From Collybiopsis luxurians FD-317 M1 (Eukaryota > Basidiomycota > Agaricomycetes > Agaricales > Omphalotaceae), in assembly GCA_000827265.1 (NCBI GenBank), contig KN834859.1, positions 62,001-126,000 on the forward strand: a stretch of 64,000 nt of DNA, in the 5' to 3' direction. Both the position numbers and the translations under genes were made by a program. The notes beneath the pieces are model-generated. The model was not told the origin of the DNA. It saw only the letters and a program-made list of their open reading frames with translations, and did no database searches. Position 1 is the stretch's first letter, and each line of letters begins with the position of its first letter. Shown here in pieces: positions 24,592 to 36,944 of the stretch.

Positions 24592-25456
24592 CAAGCTGGA
24601 TCAATAACTGCTGCGAAACACGAAGACTCACCATTAAATGGCTTCGGACCATCATATGTTAACCAGGTGAAAGAATCCCAAATGCGTAGTTGTTGGAAAA
24701 CAAGGTGCTTTACACTCCAATTCTTTCTCTGGCATTCGGCGTCGCAATAGCCTACCGCAGCATCGAGCGCATCTTTGAATAGGTGGCGCAAACTATCCCA
24801 CTAGTTGCAGGACCAACGGAGGACTGAGGCCGAAACAGATCCGCGGCTTCCATTACTTGCTTGATACCGTAGGGAAGAATCAGCAAATTAACCGAATAAA
24901 ACAGCGAGAACTAAAATCAGGTTCCTGACACCAATATGAAGAGCCCACCTTAACATTTCGGGATTCCTCTAACTTGACTACAATCTGTCCAGCCATGGGA
25001 TTGTGACAGTTGGCATACCTGACGCAGATTGTGTACCCAACTCTAGCGCTTTGATAGACTTGGGAAAACGATCCGTCCCGGTCGTCGAAGTTGAACAAAA
25101 CGGTTAGCTTGTCCCCATAGATATCCTTGCAAATGTATACAGGTCGCACTGGCCAGGGATCTTGCTCGACTATTTCTACCAGGAAACACAATGTTTGCGC
25201 GGAATAGGCTTCAGCTTGTCGTTCTCGCGCGCCGCTTGCTAATAAGCTCTGGCCGCTTCGCAATCTTCATTAGGATTCGGAGTATCCTTAGCATAAGGAG
25301 AAGGAATATAAAAGCGACCGTCAGGTTCTTCGAAAAAGCCATCGCAATTCCTCTAGAGAAGGAAATGCTGCCTATACGTGACCACGAACAATTATAGACT
25401 CAAATACGGATAAATTGAATTTTACGTACTTCATCTCGTAAGTTTGGGAGTACCAT
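24592..25456 (-). pseudogene. Frameshifted MYND-type zinc-finger protein gene
   Basis: A possible start MVLPNLRDE is joined by an intron to RNCDGFFEEPDGRFY and then AYAKDTPNPNEDCEAARAY-like sequence. That frame stops at once. The family-like continuation (RERQAEAYSAQTLCFLVEIV, VRPVYICKDIYGDKLTVLF, GYTICVRYANCHNP) lies in a different frame, implying an indel near 25210-25235. Further on, a CxxC part of the zinc finger (RCARCC) and the following YCDAECQRKNWS part are also in different frames, near 24730-24765. At least two frame breaks argue for a pseudogene. Such MYND proteins are common in agaricomycetes; the MYND finger binds zinc and usually mediates protein contacts. The 3' end is uncertain. 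Sequencing error is a weaker alternative because there are two breaks. Confidence 0.72.
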
Positions 25457-26213
25457 GCTCAGTCGTTGAGGCGCAAAGCGATGATGGTGGCGGTTCGTTT
25501 GAAACTTAACCGAAACAGGAAGCGCCCATATAAGCGCTCGTGATGTTGTACAGTATATCTCGCTTTGGCCTTAACTTCTATCCTTCATCTCAAATCAAGG
25601 GGCTTTTGTTTCTAGTCCCTTGATCCACCTCCACTTACTATAATAGATTTCATGTCCTCGGAATCAAATACTCGTAGTAGCATGTACGCTCCGCCGAAAA
25701 ATCCAAACACGAGGCACCCCAGAACCCAGAACAAGTTTAGAGCGACTCCCGTTGTGGAGTTGTGTCTCGGACATTTGGATTTCTCAGTTCAGTTAAGTTT
25801 TCCAGAACCGCAGAACTAGCCTCTCCAGATAACATATTCCGTACCTTTCCTTGATTATCGGCTATATCTGTAATTGGGGTTCTGTCGGAGAACATGGTAA
25901 AGTTCTGTCATTTCCCAAAATATCACGCTCGAATCTATTCTATTGGTAGATGAGGGTCTGAAGTGATCATGCCACTGGTGCTGGAATACATTTATTTCTC
26001 AGCTTAGCCCGTTCTCCTCGAAATTGTACACCGCAACGTCTTTTAATTCCGTTCGGGGAAAGGCCGTAAATAGTTTAAAACGTTCATGCTCATCGCATTG
26101 GTTACCTTATTTTTGAAGGGTGGAATACAGAACTGTTTGTGCCTATCTGTATAAAGATACTCAAAGATTTGGTATCAGCCGAGGCTGCGCCTACGCCGTG
26201 CTATACTTTCAAG
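25457..26213. other. Intergenic stretch
   Basis: Divergent region between the MYND pseudogene and the membrane protein gene. No coding region was recognised. Confidence 0.5.
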
Positions 26214-27673
26214 ATGGCCTCCACCTCCTTCGACTATCTTACTTGGAGCTATCGTAGTTTATGTGGTTTGATTACGGAGAGTGTACTCTATGGTATGACA
26301 TTCATGTTTGTCTGTCAACGAGTCTGACGAGTTTCTATATTTTAGGCATATACATAGCTCTATTCTCCTATGCAATACGCCAGCTGTGGTCCGTCTTCGT
26401 AAAACCCTTGTACGACGCTCTTTATTTCTCATGTTATCTCTAGGTTTCGAGATAACGATCGAACTCATGCTCGACTCATGACACTGTTTACCCTGATGCT
26501 CATGTTTTTGATGTCTACGACTTTATGGACACTAGACATTGTCGATTCAATGAGAGGACAGAAAGAGGTTTTCCTAAACCCGAATGGAACAATCGACGAA
26601 CGGGCAGACGAATACCAAAAAGAGCTCAATACCAGGATCATTGTTCAAACGACAATATTCTCTGCGGAGGTCTGTCTTCTTCACCGAAAGTCGGTCTCAC
26701 ATCTGACCGTGCTATTATCGTTCAGTATCTTATTGGGGATACTGTAGTTGCTTGGCGAGCGTGTGCACTTTGGGGTTATAGTAAGAAAGTGATGTTCCTC
26801 CCGGTGTTATTCTTAACGTCAGCCACCGGTAAGTCACGTAATACGTCCTCCGGATAGTCTGAAACTAAGAGCTTAAACGGCATATAGTGCTGATTTCATT
26901 CTTCGTCGGTTGCCTTGGAAAGACAAACTGGGCCTTTCTTGAGGGAGAATCCAAGACGTGTGCTAATGCCTATCTCGGAGTATTTTTTCTTTCCATAGCC
27001 ACAAACGTCGTGGCTACAAGTCTTATTGCAGCAAAAGCCTGGTAAGCAAACGACTTGTCATGTTCACCTGTTGGAAGTATCAACGCTTTCTTGTGTAGGA
27101 TGCACCATCGTCTCTTATTGAGCGCTTCGGCGGAACAGAAATCTCGAGTAATGAAAGTCCTAGTACTGTTAGTTGAGTCAGGTTTCATCTACCTCCTCAT
27201 TTGGGTGAGTCGCACAATTCTTCTATTTTCCAACTTCTACTGAAATGTAAAATTGCCTCTCAGGCCGCTAAAAGCATGGGTGCATTCGGAAATCTCCCCG
27301 AGGCCAATGCACAATTCACCGTTAATATGTTGAACATGATGGGCAATCAAATTGTTGTTAGTCTTGCCCCGAAGTTGATCGTTCAACATCTTAATCTCTA
27401 ATGTTTCAACTTTAGGGTCTATATCCGACATTGTTGGTGATCTTAGTACGTATGCAGTTGTCAGCATTCAAAGCCGCGGAAGTAGAGCGTTATAATAACT
27501 GGGGAAAATCTGTGGCCGCTGAGAGGGGAAATGAATCTCGTAGGATGGAAGACGGAATGATTTTTGCAAGCCCAACCGAAACGCTGGCTGTAGGGACTTC
27601 AACCACCAGCAGCTGGCCAACTAACTTGACACTGCTGGGATCAGAAGCAGCTGGCGAAAGTCATCCCTCGTGA
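26214..27673 (+). CDS. Multipass membrane protein, basidiomycete orphan receptor-like family
   Basis: Starts MASTSFDYLTWSYRSL. The first splice (26292/26346) gives ESVLYGIYIALFSYAIRQLW, and the next joins this to FRDNDRTHARLMTLFTLMLMF. Successive hydrophobic segments include LMLMFLMSTTLWTLDIV, VLISFFVGCLGK, VFFLSIATNVVATSLIAAKAW, VLVLLVESGFIYLLIWAA and LYPTLLVILVRMQ. The segment GDTVVAWRACALWGY corresponds to a conserved D-VVWRAWVLW-like motif seen in a large agaricomycete family of about seven-helix proteins with no assigned function. The C-terminal 60 or so residues are cytosolic and Ser/Thr-rich. About seven short introns interrupt it. There is no signal peptide; the first helix probably acts as anchor. 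Receptor function is only a guess from topology. Confidence 0.82.
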
Positions 27674-27897
27674 AATATATGATGTTTTATAATGATATAG
27701 CTTGGTACAATAAGGCAGTACTTTCTACAATCATCGATGTTTAATTATGTACTTTACTTAATGGAATTATTATGGCGACCCCCTGACCATCTGAATCTTC
27801 CAGCGATTCCCCACTCAAATTCAGTGTGCTTGTGCCCCGCGGCAGCTCCACAGGCAATCCCCAATGCTCATGCCTCCGGCAAGACGTCCCTATCTTG

Positions 27898-29242
27898 TCA
27901 CCTCCTGCCTGCAGCCACCCCTCCACTCCGTTCCCACTCTGCGCACAAACCCAAAACTCCTTCCAAATTTTCCTGGCTTTCCCTGTGAAGATAGCGACGT
28001 AAAGCCTTGAACACACGCTCTCGTAACTGCGGATCCCCTACATCCTTGTAATCATCCTTGTACTTCCTTATTGCTTCGTCGAGCTCCTCGCGTGCATCAA
28101 ACTCACGCGTTTCCAAATAGTATAAGAATTCCTGAATAAGTCGCTTCTTTGATTTTTCCTGAATGCTGGTCTGATGGTGCTCAGACTTGATGCAACGAAC
28201 GAGCGTTTTCATAAGTTGGTCCTCGGTGGAACGAGGCTGCTGTTGCATAGCAACTGGTGTTTGTTGTCGAGAATTATCCCTTGAAAGCGGTGACGGAGAG
28301 TTCCATCCAATATTATCATTGGGCCCGGTATAAGGAGGAACAGGTGGAGAAGAAGGATAACGCGGTTGCTGAAAATCCTTTCTGCGAGGAAAACTGGTAT
28401 TACGGTCTGCATAATCTGGTTCTTGAAAATCCTGATCCGAGTATGAACTGCGACTCCGTTTATTCCAGTTACCCTCGTACACGCTCGGCCTTCGTCCCTG
28501 ATTCCCATTGATCTGGTCAGACGCAACTGGAAAAGTGGAACATTATCAATCTTTAGCGATTCAATCATCAATTGAATCAGGGACGTACAATCTGCACCGG
28601 GCCGTCTGGAATACTCCTCGACTTGCTCAAATCTCAGACTACGAGTGTCTATTACTTGGCGTTTGAATATAGAAAGCCGGCGCCTGCAAAGTAGCACACC
28701 CACCGTGCGTGTCAAACAATTCGTTATTTCTGATGCTCGAAGCGCCCCTTTGATCAACTAATGATGTTTTTTTTTTTTTGCGTAAATGCTCGATCTTCTA
28801 TAATACACTCGTACGTACCATGAGAGCTCCCTGCATGATAATCTGTAGGTCCACTGTATACATTGGTAGGTCCATTATAGTGCTTGTCGCCGAAGTTCCA
28901 GCCTTGGCCATTGACAGTCCCACTCCTAGCAATTTCAACATGCTCTACAATTTATCGAAAAATGAACGAGGCATTGGTCAATTCGGCGGGTCGTTGCGAT
29001 TGTTATATAGTAATAAATAGCGTACTATCTGTGCTCTGACCATTATAGTTCGTCGAATATCTCTGGTCATTGTTATGTCGATAAACGTTCCCTCCCACAG
29101 CATTAAACTCTCCGCCATATATAACAAAATCCGATGCGCGTTCAAAGAGCTTCCGGTCACCCGGGCCCGGGTAGGTATTCATTTTTGATTTTTGGTACGG
29201 CCCTGGATTGGGTGGGTAGTAGGAGTATGTATCGTCCGACAT
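27898..29242 (-). CDS. Hypothetical protein with a short GGxFxxVxGN N-terminal motif
   Basis: Five exons (29242-29026, 28944-28819, 28757-28704, 28648-28589, 28526-27898) sum to 362 codons, giving 361 residues. Residues 1-60 contain FERASDFVIYGGEFNAVGG. Similar GGxFxxVxGN segments occur at the start of many agaricomycete proteins, including NLR-like NACHT proteins, but no NACHT domain follows here. The middle (GWNFGDKHYNGPTNVYSG, then a Pro/Ser/Gln-rich region) looks disordered. The last 100 or so residues are charged and helical (RCIKSEHHQTSIQEKSKKR...ELDEAIRKYKDDYK). There is no signal peptide or membrane helix. An intron acceptor is preceded by a run of 13 A. I do not recognise a function; the gene model is supported by frame closure at every splice. 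Confidence 0.72.
28767..28779. repeat. T13 homopolymer in an intron
   Basis: Thirteen T on the plus strand, read as A13 in the transcript. It lies about ten bases before the CATTAG acceptor of the second intron of the gene at 27898-29242. Poly-A directly before an acceptor is unusual, where a pyrimidine tract is more typical. Confidence 0.8.
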
Positions 29243-31171
29243 TTGGAGAGAGTTCTGGGGGTGAAAAGCACAAGCAAGAGAGGTGTGCTTGGGAATATCG
29301 AGCCACGAGGTCGATGTATCAAGCAAGGTCTAAACCGAGCGCTAATGTGTCGAACTTTATTAAGATGACATACAAATTGCTGTTGGAAGACACTGCATCT
29401 GACCAACAGAACTAGTTCAAAGAAAAGACGCTGGTATCCTCAGCCAATGGTTCTCCGATCTACTTCTCCTCATTAAGTGCGACGCCGCGTTGTGTTCAAC
29501 TGGCGCTAAAACCGATGTTGTCGGACGCTCAATTCTGATAAGTGCTCGTGAAAAGAGTTCGTTCCCTCTGGTGACATGTACGCACAAGAAACATAAGTGG
29601 GACAGCTCCTCAAACCACTATTCTCTCTCCCATTGTTATGAGTTCAATCTTACACATTTGGCGATGCACCTTGACCGGCTCTGTCTCGATAAATCCCTCT
29701 TGCTCTCTCTCCAAACTATCCTCTAGCCGTACATTTTGCAACGGCCCCTGTGTTACGCAAATTGCTCCGAGAAGGTTTTCCAGAGGAGGACAAGCAAGAG
29801 GCTTTAGAAGGGGTGGGTAGACATCGTTTATTCGTTTTCCGAGTAAGAAATCGAAATTGGCGAATGAGCTGGCACTGATACGAAATGACATAAATCCAAG
29901 ACTGACCCAAATCTTTACGATCCCTGCCCTCTGCCATTGTCGTTCCCTGTCCATGTCTCATCCCCGTCCTCAGTCCTTGACGAACCGAGTCCAGTGTTCG
30001 CAGTGAAGGGCATCACATATTGGAACTTGTACGCCTGACATTCAAAATAACACACCCAAGTATAGCATAGGGAAAACGTTGAATCTATGGGTCGCTAGCG
30101 AGAGGAGAAGATCCCCTGAAGGCACAATACGCGTAGTACGACCTTGACTTTGACCTAGTCCTCGAACTCGTGCACATTGTCATCCATCCATCCGCGCACA
30201 TGAAATCCTAGTGACATGAGCACTGGACAAGCTATCAGCTAACGCCAGCGGAGCGCGTGATGAGAAAAAAAGGTATGAAAGTAATCACCATCCAGAGAAG
30301 AGGACAGTTTGCCCCTCGCAAGGCATCAGGTAGGTTGAACAAAAAGAAAAAACGGAAACGTTGAAACAATCCGATTTGGGTAGAAAAGAAAGCCAAAGTC
30401 GAACAACAGACCGAAACCTACCTCTCTGCGTTCGACAACAGCTATAAATGGGAAGTTTGTTTCTTCGACATTCCTGCACCTTATAGACTGGCCTGGGTGA
30501 ATATATGGAGTGTGAAAGGGAGAAGGTGAATGAACTAGACGCCCAAAAACAGTTGGGAATTTTCCCACAGCGCAAGCCACTATCTCGATTATCTTATCTA
30601 TGGGTTTCCAATCCGAGGCTGCTTCTCTTGGAGACTGGTGTGGTCAACGTGATCAAAACTCGATTCAACAGCTGGCTCCGGGAGCATAGTCTCTAAGCTA
30701 GGCAGATTCATAGCTGTCTCCAAAAATTCACTTCGTCCTGATGAAGGTAGGAACTTCAGAGAGCGTGCATACTATCGCTCCAGGGTAGTACTTGTAATTT
30801 TTCTCCTACAGCCGTTCGGTCGAATGGTTAGTCGACCGCAAGGCAGCTTCAAGTGACCTTTTACTCCTGCTTGACCTTACGCAGTTTCATTGGATGTAGT
30901 AGGTACCGAAGCTTCACTTTCGCAGGTTTCGTGCTTAATGCCAATTGAACTCTTCTATACAGTGAGCGCTCTACTTCGAAGGGAGACCGGAGAGTAGAAG
31001 TTTCAACAGCTGCATTATTCCTATGTATGGGGAGTACGATACAGTCCAAAAAGGAGGGGAGAGTATGTAAGTGTGTCGTTAATGTTGACACGAAGTCCAT
31101 GGGATCTGATAATGTCAAGTCCGTGGCTATAGGATATGGTTCCCGAAAGTCGAAATATCACCTATGAAGTT
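29243..31171. other. Gene-poor stretch of about 1.9 kb
   Basis: Only short open frames, the longest about 114 codons on the minus strand at 29610-29954, without recognisable motifs. It should contain the promoter of the gene at 27898-29242 and the 3' flank of the secreted-protein gene at 31172-31949. Confidence 0.45.
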
Positions 31172-31949
31172 CTAGGGCTCGTTCCCGATTGTGAACGACC
31201 TCAAGAAAACATGAACCGGTTGGCACGTAGGAAAGTTGTATCCATAATCTGCACTCCACGTAGCGGCTCTGAGGACGAGGCCCATCTGAGCAGGGTTAGA
31301 GGTGCGATTACAGATGGACCAGTCGTCTGCTGTCCCTTCGGCTGCAAGCAATGGGCCGGGGAATGGGCTGCCGTTGGGGTCAGTGCTTACCTTTGTGAAA
31401 CAGAAGTGATGTAAGTACTATTCCGACCAGAAAAACTATTGGGTGAGGTGTACGCACGACTTCACAGTAGTCTTCATCGATCCCTGCTAAAGAGCCAGAC
31501 GGAGAAAGAGCGAAGGGGACAGGGCCTCCATCTTCGGTGCTGTGTGCAATCCAAGTTGCAGTCTGATCGTTTCCGTCGGGGTACCCGATTCCAACCAGTC
31601 CAGAGTTGTTAAGTTGGAAGAGGCTGCCAACTGTCGCTCCAGAATAGTCTGCAGTCTATCAGAATGAACAAGCAATGAGTCAAAGGAAAACTACAACAGA
31701 GGGGATTATTGGACAACGAACAGCAAGAACCGCACCAGTGAAGGGCGCAGAAGTTGCAAAAGTGCCCATCGCAAGCGGTATCTCGGTGCCAGTTTGGTCG
31801 TATTGGGCCCATAATGAAAAATAATCGGCATTATTGCTAACTCCATTGGTAGGGAAGTTATTGCAACCTCCATCTCGCTTGAATACTGCGGCGCCAGCGG
31901 CACTGCAGGCGAAGAAGAAAATAGAGGGAAGAACAGCTCGAGCGATCAT
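31172..31949 (-). CDS. Small secreted protein, paralog 1
   Basis: A signal peptide, MIARAVLPSIFFFACSAAGA, is followed by a possible Kex2-type KR site and DGGCNNFPTNGVSN. A splice near 31737 links PFT to DYSGATVGSLFQLNNSGLV. The second exon reads on to VPFALSPSGSLAGIDEDYCEV, and the last exon contains GPLLAAEGTADDWSICNRT and DYGYNFPTCQPVHVFLRSF, ending NEP. Conserved cysteines (about five in the mature part) suggest disulphides. The protein is clearly related to the gene at 43798-44534: KRDxGCNxF, LNNSGLVG/LKNSGLVG, GIDEDYCEV/GIAEDYCEV, WSICNRT/WSVCNRT. I do not recognise an enzyme family; an extracellular or wall role is inferred from secretion only. Confidence 0.8.
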
Positions 31950-34900
31950 CTCTGAATGTGAGTGGGGGAGAGAGGAATGGATCAGGTACAGAAGCAGAGG
32001 AGGAATCTCTGTGTGTGGGAGGGAGGCCGAAACACGAAGTTATCCTGGAGGGACGATGCGGATTTAAACCATTTTGTGATACATCCTTGGCGAGCCCGGA
32101 AAGGTCAAGTCTCCCCGCGCTATACAGTTGGATTTCGGAATGTGATGACGTTTCAAGTGAGGATGGAATAGATACCGTATGAAAGATTAAAAAGGTATAC
32201 GGAACGTGTCTTCGGATGTCTCGACCTACCGGCTTTTATGTAGAACCCAATAAAACCTACCGGTGTCCAGAGCCCGCTACGTAGAAGGTGTAAGGTCATC
32301 TTCACACCGTTAAATATCTCCTCAAACCGGCCAGGGTTGGATAGGAAGTGAGAAGCTTTTGATGAATCATTGTACTTGATTTAGTTATCACAGCAGGCGG
32401 TACACGACTTCAATAATAATCGACGTGGATGAAGACAAAAACGCGAAAAGCACGTTGTCGAAGAACAAAATATCATGGATGGTGTGAACAACTACTTAAC
32501 TTGGATCAGGCAGATAGCTTGATCGGATCGCTAGACTCTGAATTCGTAAAGTGTGTTGGGTAGCTCGGATACGATGGGTAGAGTGATGAGAATGTGTTTT
32601 GATCCTAGCATGGGTAAATACCGGCAGTGCGGGCAGTGCGGATAGTCGGTGGAAGGAAAGTGTACTTGACATTGTTATGTTGTAGTGCGTCTCTCGTGAA
32701 AGAGTACGATGTAAAGCCAGCGGTTCAAGATCTCCCCGCAGGTTGCAAGGCCCCTAGTTCTTGCACTGTTTTCTGCCCGGTTGGGGGATCGATACCGATC
32801 TTGGGCACGTCGAAGGATTGATAACGAAGGATAAATTGCTATATGCTTACTTCCCATAAGTCTTCTGCTATAGTGCTAGCCACTTTCCTCTAGGAATTGC
32901 GTCTTCCCTTTCTGATAACTTTGGAGAACATCTTGCAGAAACAGCAATAGTCCTAACGCCCATCGTAATGAAAGGATGATGAGGTTCAGGCTAAGTCTGG
33001 CGTCGGTAGAGCGCTTAGGGGGAGCCGGTAAGTTGGCGGTCTTTGATTCCTCCAGCTTCAACGCATCTTGAGCTGTTTACCATACAAACCTGTGCTCTGC
33101 GGAAGAGTACTCGAATCTAGCAGGTCCTTCCCAAATTTTGCTATAAATTTCCAGCGTTGAAGGGGTTGCCAGTACCTAACTGCCAGGATGTGACTCCCTT
33201 TCAGTCAGTTGATGTAAAAAATACGAGCGTAGAGAATCGACGAATAGCTTGATGGCCTGGGAAATGAGGCAGCTGATAATTGAGAAACCATTGGCAGTCC
33301 ATTGCGGAAGTCAGGTCCCTGAAGGGTTGGGTTCCGTGGGAAGGCTGCGAGAGCATCTTGAAGGGAGGAGCGGGAGAGTGGTAGGTACGCTCTGTTCTAA
33401 ACATAATCCCGGCCTGGGGTAGTCAATATTCTCAGAGCTGGTGATACAAAGTGGAAGGAGCAACATTTCCTTATCCCCGACAACGCAAATAGATAGCACC
33501 GCCGGCCTTGCTAATTGACGGTCTGATACGAACACTACCTGCTGTGCTGTTAAGTGGTAACTTGGAGGAATGAGTACTTCATCGGTGGAGCTACCGCCAA
33601 TGTCTCCAGAGCGTAGATACGAGTTAAGTTCTATGTGAGCTTGACATGAGTTGTAAGTTTGTTTCCTACGATTGTCGAATCTATGCAGATATATTAGTCC
33701 AGAAAGAGGATTTGCGCATAAAGGTTTGCGGTAAATTTAAGTGCTGATGCCTAATACATGACGCGAAAAAGATAAGGAGTGCAACTTGAAGAACGCGTTA
33801 GCCTGGTGGCCGAGAACTCCGGTGCTGAGTGAGCGTAGTCTGCATGCTTTGGTGCGTTATCGTCTGCGTACCTAGGAGTAATTCCTATCACTTATCTGTC
33901 AAAAACTGTACCCGGAACAATTTCTTTTCAAGCTTTCCAAACCCCGCTAAATGTCTGTGAATTTTTTCCGTTACCCTCTGTCTGTATTTCACTGGACAAT
34001 CGCGCTTGTAAGTGATCAGTACTTTGAGTCCGCCGCTCGACAGCATATATGCCAGATGTGGTCAAAGTCGTCGGTTAAGCCTGCCAATCGTTGATTTCAT
34101 TCTAGGAAAAGAGTTTGAGTTTCTTAGTGACGACTTCGACTTCTATTCTCACCCGAGTTATGCGGCATAAATAGCCTTATATATATATATAGCTGAGAGG
34201 AACTTCTGCGGTAAAGGCTGACAGATTATACATCAATATTTGATCATAAGATATTTCGGAGGTTGAAACAAATTAAAGAATCTATAGTCATTATTCCGAC
34301 TTCGGGTTCTGTTTTGTAGTACTAGTAGTCATTCAAATTTGTATTGCCGCTCAGATTGCCGGCACGGTCCTCAGTTCTCGTTTTGCTTCCTAATTTGCTC
34401 TGAAATCCCCTCTCTACGGCCAGCTCCTGAGCTATCCATGCTGCGCAGCAGCCCTTGTAGAGACTTCGGAAAGATGAGAAAAGTTAGACAAGATAAATCG
34501 GATAGGATGGCTGTCTTTGACCTTCCCGCGTAACCATCATTGTTTTCAGTTGGTAGATGTATTGTTGCTTCCATCAGGTTTTTCAGTGCTTGTCACGGGG
34601 ATGATCCAGGCAAGCCTCCTCTCCTTCAGAACGTTACATGTGCTTGTTTGCCCATCTAAGCGGGGATAACCCCAGGTAACAGTTCTTCCACTCATTTCGC
34701 CAAGCACCCCCAAGCGCTCCTTGCTCGATTTCTTGTAGACTCCATAGAAAAATGGAACTTGCTGCAGCTCAAAGCGGATGGTTTTCAATCTCATCCGACG
34801 TATCGACGGAAACCTCAATACATTAACTGCCGACGATATTGGGATAACATTTGATTACGATCTGTTGCTGGGCGTGGACTTGTTCTATCCACAGGTAAGT

Positions 34901-35031
34901 AATGTTATGTTTTCGGACTTTCTTTCACTTAAGTCTTTGGCGCAACGGTCCGCATGACCGATGTGATTAAAGACCCACAGCCCTATTATTCAACGTTTGA
35001 TCATGATCGACCCATTTACAACTCTACCTGC
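31950..35031. other. Intergenic stretch of about 3.1 kb
   Basis: Divergent region between the secreted protein gene and the first coiled-coil gene. There is no convincing open frame on either strand. It contains a short TA repeat at about 34179-34190, and a TTTAAA box near 32065 that could serve the minus-strand secreted protein gene. Confidence 0.45.
34179..34190. repeat. TA dinucleotide microsatellite
   Basis: Six AT units in an AT-rich intergenic patch; no further structure is visible. Confidence 0.8.
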
Positions 35032-36944
35032 ATGTCTCAGCAAGCAAACGCAGACCAAGAGCCTCAACACTTCCAGACAATAATCCAAATCTTTTACGAC
35101 TCTGGTAGTTTGAAGGCCAAGAGTCTTTCCACGACTAATATTTCATGGCATAAGCAATGCAGAAACGATTTGAGCGCAATGAAACTGCCATTCCCACCTG
35201 CAAACAGCCTCGTATGTTCTGTCTGTGATAGCGAAGTTCAAATGGCATGGAACGTCCATGTCGAAGACGTGAGTTACAGGTGTCCTTGGAGAATCTCAGT
35301 TCTAATACCACCCGCACACAGCAAATCGTGAAGCAAATTAATCTCGCTTTCAGTTCAAATCATGAAGCGATCCATGAAACACAGCGAAAGCTAGATGACT
35401 TGGATATGTGAGTTGATTTGTGTTTATCTATTCAGCTTCCGGTTACCCATTTTTTGATTATCCAGTTATCAAATGCGTATACTGAAGAGGTGGATAAATC
35501 CTTTCGGGGGTGAAAAGTTCGTCAGTTCTCACATTCCCTCACGGATACGGAAATGACATTTTCACAGCTCAACGCTAGCCGGAGTGCTGCTATCTAGTAG
35601 AGCTAGCAAGGACTACTATGAGGCGTCCAAATGGGGAACGTGGGCTTCCTCTTCCCTTCTTACCCCGACGTTCCCTCTTCAATCCGCCCCTTCCAAACCT
35701 TCAGGCAAATACAAAGGGGCTTCTCAGCAAGCCATTTTCAGAGATCTCCTAGCTCCACCTATATCTACTGTTTCCACAACGTCTTCATCTTTGCCCCCTA
35801 AACCAGCTCGTCCATCATCACTTCCCCCTAAACCCCCGGTCTTTGCGTCTCATCCCTCATCAGTCTATACCCAGAGAGTAGCGACCTCAACAAGCTCTCT
35901 GAATGCTGTGGGTCCCTCTCCCCCTACTTCAGTCCGTCCGGTATGTGTATCTTTGGGTCTTCACCCCTCGAGTAATTGATTGCTTTAAAGACCCCAGACC
36001 CTCGAGACCGATATAAACGCTCCATAAGCCTTATTTCCTCCCCACTCCCTGTTGCCAAGCGCTCCAAAATTAACGATGATGAATACTTCTCCTCCTTCGT
36101 TAGCCGCGACGACTTGGAACGCAAATGCACCGAACTGCAAGTCGAGCTGACGCAGGAGAAAAATGCCCGTGCTGATATTGAAGTGCAGATTCATCGACTG
36201 CAACAAGTGCTTCAACAACGAGGATGCAACGAAGGTCACTCGGATTCGACCCCTATCGTTCTATCGCAACTTGAGCTTATGCAAACGCATCAGTTGGTGC
36301 AAGGGGATGCGGAGGAATGCAAGGTAAATTATCGAAAACTGGAAGGAGAAGTTATAACAGGGAAAGTCAAGCTTGAAGAGGATGACGTTGTGGTCAGACG
36401 GCTTCGACGAGAGGTGGAGTGTGAGAGAGAGCAGGTTGAGGAATTGCGTAGGGAGGTGGAGAGGTTGAGAGCGAGGAACGCCTCTCTGATAAGGGGTTTG
36501 GACGAGGCGGAGCGCACAAGGCAACCTGTGGGAAGCTGTAGTGAAGAATTTGAAGCTCTAATGATGCTGGCTGAGGCGCAGCAACGGCAGCTGGAAGATT
36601 ACAAGTCTCGGCTGCAAAGGGCAGCATTGACCGATGAGGGGAGGGGAACATTAGGAGGCCAGGGTAGGTCGAACAACTCAACGAGCCGGATCTATGCTGG
36701 TGAGTCTGAACGCGAGGAGCTATATCGTGCTCTAGCGCAGCTTGATCGAGAGCGGACTCTGAGGGTGGAACTGGAGGGAATAGTAGAAGATATGAGGAGG
36801 GAGTGTCGGACTCCTTTCATAGTACCTGCCCTGGTTGATGCGTTGGCTACAGTATCGAGGTTGACAACGAAGGTCAAAGCCATTATGGAAGATGATAAGG
36901 GTGTGAAGGAAGTTGATCTACATCTTCAATTGCATGGCGTATAA
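35032..36944 (+). CDS. Coiled-coil protein, paralog 1
   Basis: Starts MSQQANADQEPQHFQTII. Exon 1 ends after NVHVED at 35268 and is joined to QIVKQINLAFSSNHEAIHET and then, after a short exon, to STLAGVLLSSRASKDYYEAS. A Pro/Ser-rich linker (about 35640-35940) leads to a basic patch (RDRYKRSISLISSPLPVAKRSK, possible nuclear localisation). A long heptad-type coiled coil follows (DLERKCTELQVELTQEKNAR through REVERLRARNASLIRGLDE). The conserved tail is DYKSRLQRA...LEGIVEDMRRECRTP followed by VPALVDALATVSRL. The N-terminal 110 residues (SWHKQCRNDLSAMKLPFPP, VQMAWNVHVED) and the tail are shared with the gene at 54346-56322. The family is unknown to me. The start is chosen because it aligns with the paralog's start; an in-frame upstream Met at 34954 is not conserved. 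Confidence 0.8.

Noticed and set aside
29610..29954. 114-codon minus-strand frame
   Set aside because: No family motif, no splice partners, and the overlapping frames on both strands are similar in length.
34371..34818. Minus-strand frames of 67 and 90 codons
   Set aside because: No motif, and they lie in the likely promoter of the coiled-coil gene.
36261..36681. Minus-strand frames opposite the coiled-coil gene
   Set aside because: Shadows caused by the biased codon use of the coiled-coil exon.
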